Both the position numbers and the translations under genes were made by a program. A model generated the notes under the pieces. That model saw only the letters and a list, made by a program, of their open reading frames with translations. It was not told where the DNA came from and did not search any database. Shown here piece after piece: positions 61,101-64,000 of a DNA stretch of 64,000 nucleotides (positions are counted from its first letter, which is position 1; every line of letters starts with the position of its first letter). Where the stretch lies: NCBI GenBank assembly GCA_030770545.1, contig CM061098.1:2828001-2892000 (forward strand). The letters run 5' to 3'. The DNA comes from Macropodus opercularis. Its lineage: Eukaryota > Chordata > Actinopteri > Anabantiformes > Osphronemidae.

Positions 61101-61381
61101 ACTAGCTGCGTCCAAAGCTCAAAACAAAGTTAACGCTACAGCTTTCACGACTTCTGAGGCAGCGGCAGCGCTGACGCCAGCTGGCGGTTACCTGCGCAGG
61201 GCTCCCGCTGCTCCCTGCTCACAGCGCTTATGTCGTAGAACCCCAGCGTCTCTGGCAGCTCGGGGCTGATGTCGAGTTTGCCTGACTTGCGCAAATCGTC
61301 CCACGGCCGCTTCTGTCTTTTCCTAAGCTCAATGTCTGCTTTTTTCTCTTCTGACAGCTGTGTCCCCGTCGGCTCCGCCAT
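48867..61381 (-). CDS. tapt1: tapt1, transmembrane anterior posterior transformation protein 1 (14 exons, complete)
   Basis: TAPT1 is a conserved polytopic membrane protein (Pfam TAPT1/DUF747 family; yeast relative Emp65). It was named for homeotic skeletal change in mice; human mutations cause a severe skeletal ciliopathy (established knowledge). Exons: 61192-61381, 60498-60628, 58510-58628, 55306-55468, 54713-54848, 53946-54043, 53606-53675, 53330-53410, 52453-52562, 52310-52369, 52154-52222, 51970-52046, 50940-51109, 48867-49174. They sum to 1782 nt, an uninterrupted 593-codon frame plus stop (human 567 aa). The core from ELTRGYFLEHNEAKYTERRE to the last residues aligns almost continuously with human. 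The N-terminus and the Pro/Ser-rich stretch before the C-terminus diverge. It lies head-to-tail upstream of prom1, as in mammals. A possible extra 33-nt exon at 58299-58331 is not counted. Confidence 0.96.
50940..51109 (-). CDS. tapt1: tapt1 exon 13 (last membrane segment, start of variable tail)
   Basis: 170 nt, phase 2 in and 1 out. It codes GLVTLKVLNSIVLLGKSCVY, VKRANMEDKLNEKPSTAPSS and then a Lys/Ser/Pro-rich stretch. The first half matches human and the rest diverges, as expected for a disordered tail. Acceptor CTCCGTAG, donor GTGAAC. Confidence 0.95.
51970..52046 (-). CDS. tapt1: tapt1 exon 12 (membrane segment)
   Basis: 77 nt, phase 0 in and 2 out. It codes LIRVVMSSIKVQGALSFTCV and then FLFYL. 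Acceptor TTTTCACAG, donor GTAAGT. Confidence 0.96.
52154..52222 (-). CDS. tapt1: tapt1 exon 11
   Basis: 69 nt, phase 0 at both ends. It codes ACTDYSDSVARRMGFIPLPL and then AVL, nearly identical to human. Acceptor TCGTGTAG, donor GTAAGA. Confidence 0.96.
52310..52369 (-). CDS. tapt1: tapt1 exon 10
   Basis: 60 nt, phase 0 at both ends. It codes VYSEYRASLAFDLVSSRQKN, identical to human TAPT1. Acceptor CACTGCAG, donor GTAGGC. Confidence 0.97.
52453..52562 (-). CDS. tapt1: tapt1 exon 9
   Basis: 110 nt, phase 1 in and 0 out. It codes EHLWVLLPDVIRVITSEIAV and then DIIKHAFITKFNDITAD, matching human DHLWVLFPDVCMVIASEIAV and what follows. Acceptor TCTCCTCAG, donor GTAAGA. Confidence 0.97.
52729..52905 (+). 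mobile_element. Fragment of a teleost interspersed repeat (TTTATTGATCCC...GGGGAAATT type)
   Basis: In tapt1 intron 8. It contains CCTTTATTGATCCCACGTTGG and GGGAAATT, followed by CAGCAGC, CAGTGCAAAAA and an internal TTTACAATATTTACA stretch. This order is characteristic of a very abundant non-autonomous or truncated element tail in fish genomes. I recognise the pattern but cannot assign the family name from sequence alone. Confidence 0.55.
53330..53410 (-). CDS. tapt1: tapt1 exon 8
   Basis: 81 nt, phase 1 at both ends. It codes DIKERFTSFVLLLIVCLRNM and then EQFSWNP, matching human. Acceptor ATCTTGCAG, donor GTAATC. Confidence 0.96.
53606..53675 (-). CDS. tapt1: tapt1 exon 7
   Basis: 70 nt, phase 0 in and 1 out. 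It codes FVEIKGSVFKKFEKNNLFQM and then SNS, identical to human TAPT1. Acceptor CCAACAG, donor GTAAGC. Confidence 0.97.
53946..54043 (-). CDS. tapt1: tapt1 exon 6
   Basis: 98 nt, phase 1 in and 0 out. It codes LHAILIMVQASTLNVAFNSH and then NKSLLTIMLSNN, matching human almost residue for residue. Acceptor GTCTCTCAG, donor GTCAGT. Confidence 0.96.
54713..54848 (-). CDS. tapt1: tapt1 exon 5, with a U12-type donor
   Basis: 136 nt, phase 0 in and 1 out. It codes VADRLFSSFGQDILDALYWT, ATEPKERKRDSIGVIPHFFM and AVFYV. The donor is T|GTATCCTTC, matching the minor-spliceosome consensus (A/G)TATCCTT. It restores the conserved junction YVF-LHAILIMVQ seen in human. A U2-like CAG|GTAACG lies 17 nt downstream but would put exon 6 out of frame. 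Confidence 0.93.
55306..55468 (-). CDS. tapt1: tapt1 exon 4 (membrane segment, YVDYSMMYH motif)
   Basis: 163 nt, phase 2 in and 0 out. It codes SRLLQPAQVCDMLRALILVL, CFSMMHYVDYSMMYHMIRGQ and SVIKLYIIYNMLE, among the most conserved parts of the family. Acceptor GTTGTCAG, donor GTACCT. Confidence 0.97.
57068..57082 (-). promoter_or_regulatory. CTCF-like motif in a tapt1 intron
   Basis: Minus-strand CCACTGGGTGGCGCC differs at one position from the CTCF core consensus (CCASYAGRKGGCRSY). Motif-only evidence; similar words also occur in fish repeats. Confidence 0.3.
58299..58331 (-). CDS. tapt1: Possible 33-nt cassette microexon of tapt1
   Basis: Lies between exons 3 and 4 with a good acceptor (CTTCCTCTCCCTGCAG) and donor (AGCAG|GTATGC). 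It is in phase 2 at both ends, so inclusion adds 11 residues (ARTCPYCKRS and a junction residue) without a frameshift. The insert would carry a CPYC pair in the loop after the first membrane segment, where human TAPT1 has none. It could be a chance match of splice sites; only transcripts can tell. Confidence 0.35.
58510..58628 (-). CDS. tapt1: tapt1 exon 3 (first membrane segment)
   Basis: 119 nt, phase 0 in and 2 out. It codes LMIFGFFLCVDAFLYVFTLL and then PLRVLLALLRLVTLPCCGF, matching human LMVFGIFLCLDAFLYVFTLLPLRVFLALFRLLTLPCYGL. Acceptor TTTTCCAG, donor GTGAGT. Confidence 0.96.
60498..60628 (-). CDS. tapt1: tapt1 exon 2
   Basis: 131 nt, phase 1 in and 0 out. It codes PSLTRFICTELTRGYFLEHN, then EAKYTERREKVYTCMRIPKE and LEK, nearly identical to human TAPT1. 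Acceptor TGTTCCAG, donor GTACTT. Confidence 0.96.
61192..61381 (-). CDS. tapt1: tapt1 exon 1 (start codon)
   Basis: Codes residues 1-63 plus one base. The frame is open further upstream, but AAGATGG at 61384-61378 is the strong start. The N-terminus is charged and cytosolic-looking (EEKKADIELRKRQKRPWDDL), then ETLGFYDISAVSREQRE; ETLGFY is shared with human TAPT1. Donor GCAG|GTAACC. Confidence 0.9.
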
Positions 61382-61500
61382 CTTTACTTTGCCCGCCGCG
61401 TCGCCCGATGCAACGTCACCGACATGTAGGTTAAAAAAAACAAGTGACGTCACAACAGCGACGGCGTTGATTGGTGATGATTGGTTCAACGGGTTATGAA
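61382..61500 (-). promoter_or_regulatory. tapt1: tapt1 promoter: CRE, tandem CCAAT boxes, YY1-like site at the start codon
   Basis: A perfect palindromic CRE, TGACGTCA, is at 61445-61452, about 64 bp upstream of the ATG. Two CCAAT boxes (minus strand, at 61474-61470 and 61484-61480) lie 10 bp apart just upstream, a spacing of one helical turn typical of NF-Y sites. The start codon sits in AAGATGGCGGA, a YY1-like element. No TATA box is seen. This is a standard housekeeping-type promoter layout. Confidence 0.7.
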
Positions 61501-62723
61501 CGTTGACTGTTTCAAGCGAGTTCGGAAAATAAAAATAAAAATAAATGAGATACAAACATGAAAATGTATATTTATGTGTTGTTCTACTGTTAAACACATA
61601 TCGTTTATTTTATAACCGTTTGTTAAATATTGTACAGGGTGCTTTAAACAAATTCCGATTACGTTATAAATAACTCATTGTGCCTGTAAAATTATTTAAA
61701 ATGAATTATTCAGGAGTCACGGAGACGATCTATGAAAATGGTGTAGTAATTGTTGAATGTTGTTGCTGTACCTCAAATGTCCGCTAGGTGCCGCCAGAGT
61801 TCCATCAAATCGTCGAATAGCGGATGGGGTATATTTACTGTAAGGTCCGTTTCTGTGACACGACACTGTTTTTAATTAGGAATATTAGAAGCGACTGCTC
61901 AAATAAAGCAAGCAGGGTAGAATGCTATTCACTTTACATATTGTGTCTGACTTCAAACTCATATTAAAATTACTCATATGTATGATTACAACCCAGTGTT
62001 AAGATATATTTATTTAGTAATTTCCTACATGAGTTTGTAGTTTATGGGTTTCGTGGTCAAATTGTGAATTAGTTGTTGTTTACTTGATGTTTTGCATGTG
62101 CATAGTTCATAATACAGTCAGTTTCATGGCTGCATCCCACTCACTGTGTTCCACTAAGGTAAAACCTCTTTAGTATGAATGTCTTCCGGTACCATCATTA
62201 AATATGAACACAAGAGAGATATTACTGTGAGAGACTCGCGCCAAAACATGTTTAGGTCAGATCATTTTCTGCTTTTCGACTCAGAACTCAGAGATTCAGA
62301 GAATATTTCAGAATAATTTACAATAATTTCCTTTCACCACTTAGTAACAGAAAAATGTAATACAGAACTATGTTAGGCCTGAAATGTAGTTTTCAAGTAG
62401 TTGGTTATTTTCTTTTAAAATGAGAAAGGGAGTAAAACTGTTAAAAATCAGAAGATCAGAAAATGTAGAGGTTTTTTTTTTTCCTTTTACAGGTGACAAA
62501 AACAATCTCATCACCAGGTTCACTTTGAAGCTGTTGTGGTTTCTCAGTTTTTCCTCGGCAGATACAAACATCCACTATTGTATAGAGTAAAACCTTCAGA
62601 TCAGTGTAAAGTCCAGCATAAGGGATGATTATGATGTGATTTAGTTACACATTTTTGCCAACTGCTTCAAAGATCAAGACTGGGCTTGTCAGACTAAATA
62701 TTAAAAACAGAATAATAAAGAAG

Positions 62724-62726
<3 letters not shown>
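61501..62726. other. Intergenic region upstream of tapt1, no gene seen
   Basis: AT-rich DNA without recognisable exons. A CTCF-like word (CCGCTAGGTGCCGCC) is at 61781-61795. Confidence 0.6.

Positions 62727-62771
<45 letters not shown>
62727..62771. repeat. (CA)n microsatellite, 22 units
   Basis: An uninterrupted CA run of 45 bases. Confidence 0.98.
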
Positions 62772-62775
<4 letters not shown>

Positions 62776-62799
62776 CTTGTAAACAAACAGAATTCCACT

Positions 62800-64000
62800 C
62801 CTTTGTAAGCACGGTTTATTGGCACACATAATGGTAAAGCATACATACCAGACATCAGATATGACACTGAACACCTCTGCTATATAATGTACAAATGGTG
62901 TCTAATAATACTAGGCTCAAACATATTTAGAAATGTGTTAGCTTCCTTACAAATGCACAAATAAATACCCATAAGATTCAGTTGTGAAGACATCTGTCGT
63001 TTGTCTTCTCTCCTGTTTCCAAACAAAAGTCCAACAGAAGAGATCAGGGATATGGTATCAATTCAATGAAAGATTAAAGAACCATTGTGAACACAAATAC
63101 AGGAATCTTAAATCATTTCTGTGGGGTGGAGGGGATTTCATCTGTGAGTTGTTTTTAAAATGTAAAACTGTTTTCTTTCTATGTCACAGAATGTACAAGA
63201 AACACGACTGCGTGGGTGTTTGTTAACTGTGGCTTTGGTTCTGCACTAGCTAAAGAAGATGGTTTGACCGAGAAAAACCAGCGCGCATCCGACCCACCCG
63301 ACAGAAATCACAACCTCCTGTACAAAACAAACAGCTGCCATATCCAGACTGGTTTCAGTGGCTGATTTACAGTGGACAAAATAGATTCCTCCTCTATTTA
63401 CAGAGCTACAAATCTTTTAACAGTGTTCCCAAACTGATGAACCCAAAAGTAAAATCAGTCTGATGCATTTTTAAAAAGTACATTTATCAAACAAAATTAA
63501 AAATCCTATAAAATCATGCAGGAAAAGGTTTTAGTATCAGTTTGGGAGTAGGTCGTTAAAGGGAAAGAAGTCCAATTCTCGAGGAGGGGAAAAAAAAATC
63601 AACATTAATGCATCAACGCGTGTCACATACTGATCTGCAAAATTACGACTTGATTGCAAAGTATTCAGAGAGAAGCAAAATACCAATAGACTACGAACAC
63701 AATCAAACTGGTTTGCATGAAATCACAATCTGTGACGACCGCGGTAATGTGGAAAAAACAATCCTAGGACACGATTTTCCCTCATTTGAAAGGAGTCCAT
63801 AACGGTATAGAACTTTTATTTCCTCTTAATTGGAAATGGAAATAAACAGCAACATCAGAAACAAACCACCGGCCGACTGAATTTCCAATAAAAATGCAAT
63901 TGCCTCAGACAATGTTTCATTTGTCTCCAACGCGTTGAGACGCTTCCATTGGCTCCGCTGGCTGCTAAAAAACAAACCCTGCCTACGTCACATTGAGCTT
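62800..64000 (-). other. Possible 3' UTR of a further minus-strand gene (ldb2 by synteny)
   Basis: A minus-strand polyadenylation signal in good context (CCAATAAACC) lies at 62820-62815, just right of a CA repeat. The remaining 1.2 kb has no coding exon that I recognise. In human the next gene beyond TAPT1 is LDB2 on the same strand, so an ldb2 3' UTR is a reasonable guess. AATAAA words also occur on the + strand (near 63886), so the strand is not certain. Confidence 0.3.

Overview
This window is vertebrate nuclear DNA, most likely from a teleost fish. It has small exons in long AT-rich introns, GT-AG splice sites, long (AC)n/(TG)n microsatellites and a fragment of a common teleost interspersed repeat. 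There are no prokaryotic operons, ribosome binding sites or CRISPR arrays. The two genes are neighbours in the same order in mammals (PROM1-TAPT1 on human 4p15).

Two protein-coding genes were reconstructed exon by exon, both on the minus strand, so the window reads right to left. Joined exons keep frame across every boundary. tapt1 (61381 down to 48867; 14 exons, 593 codons) encodes an ER/cilium-associated polytopic membrane protein of the TAPT1/Emp65 family and is complete. prom1 (44782 down to at least 5317; 25 exons, about 869 codons before the last residues) encodes prominin-1, the five-pass cholesterol-binding glycoprotein of plasma-membrane protrusions and photoreceptor discs. Its final coding exon is uncertain; a phase-compatible candidate lies at 2157-2253.

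Layout from left to right: 1-2156, probable prom1 3' UTR and flank; 2157-5316, candidate last exon and intron with a long AC repeat; 5317-19138, prom1 exons 25 to 5, including an unexplained promoter-like CpG-rich patch at about 11.43-11.93 kb inside an intron; 19139-30183, large introns around exons 4, 3 and 2; 30243-44550, intron 1; 44551-45240, prom1 exon 1 and its CpG-rich promoter; 45241-48866, intergenic DNA and tapt1 3' UTR; 48867-61381, tapt1; 61382-61500, tapt1 promoter with a perfect CRE and two CCAAT boxes; 61500-62800, intergenic; 62800-64000, possibly the 3' end of a further minus-strand gene (ldb2 by human gene order, but no coding sequence is visible).

The most interesting observations concern splicing. 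tapt1 has an apparent U12-type (minor spliceosome) intron and a possible frame-preserving 33-nt microexon. prom1 has two consecutive GC-AG introns and several symmetric very small exons. No new defence, mobile or biosynthetic system was found.
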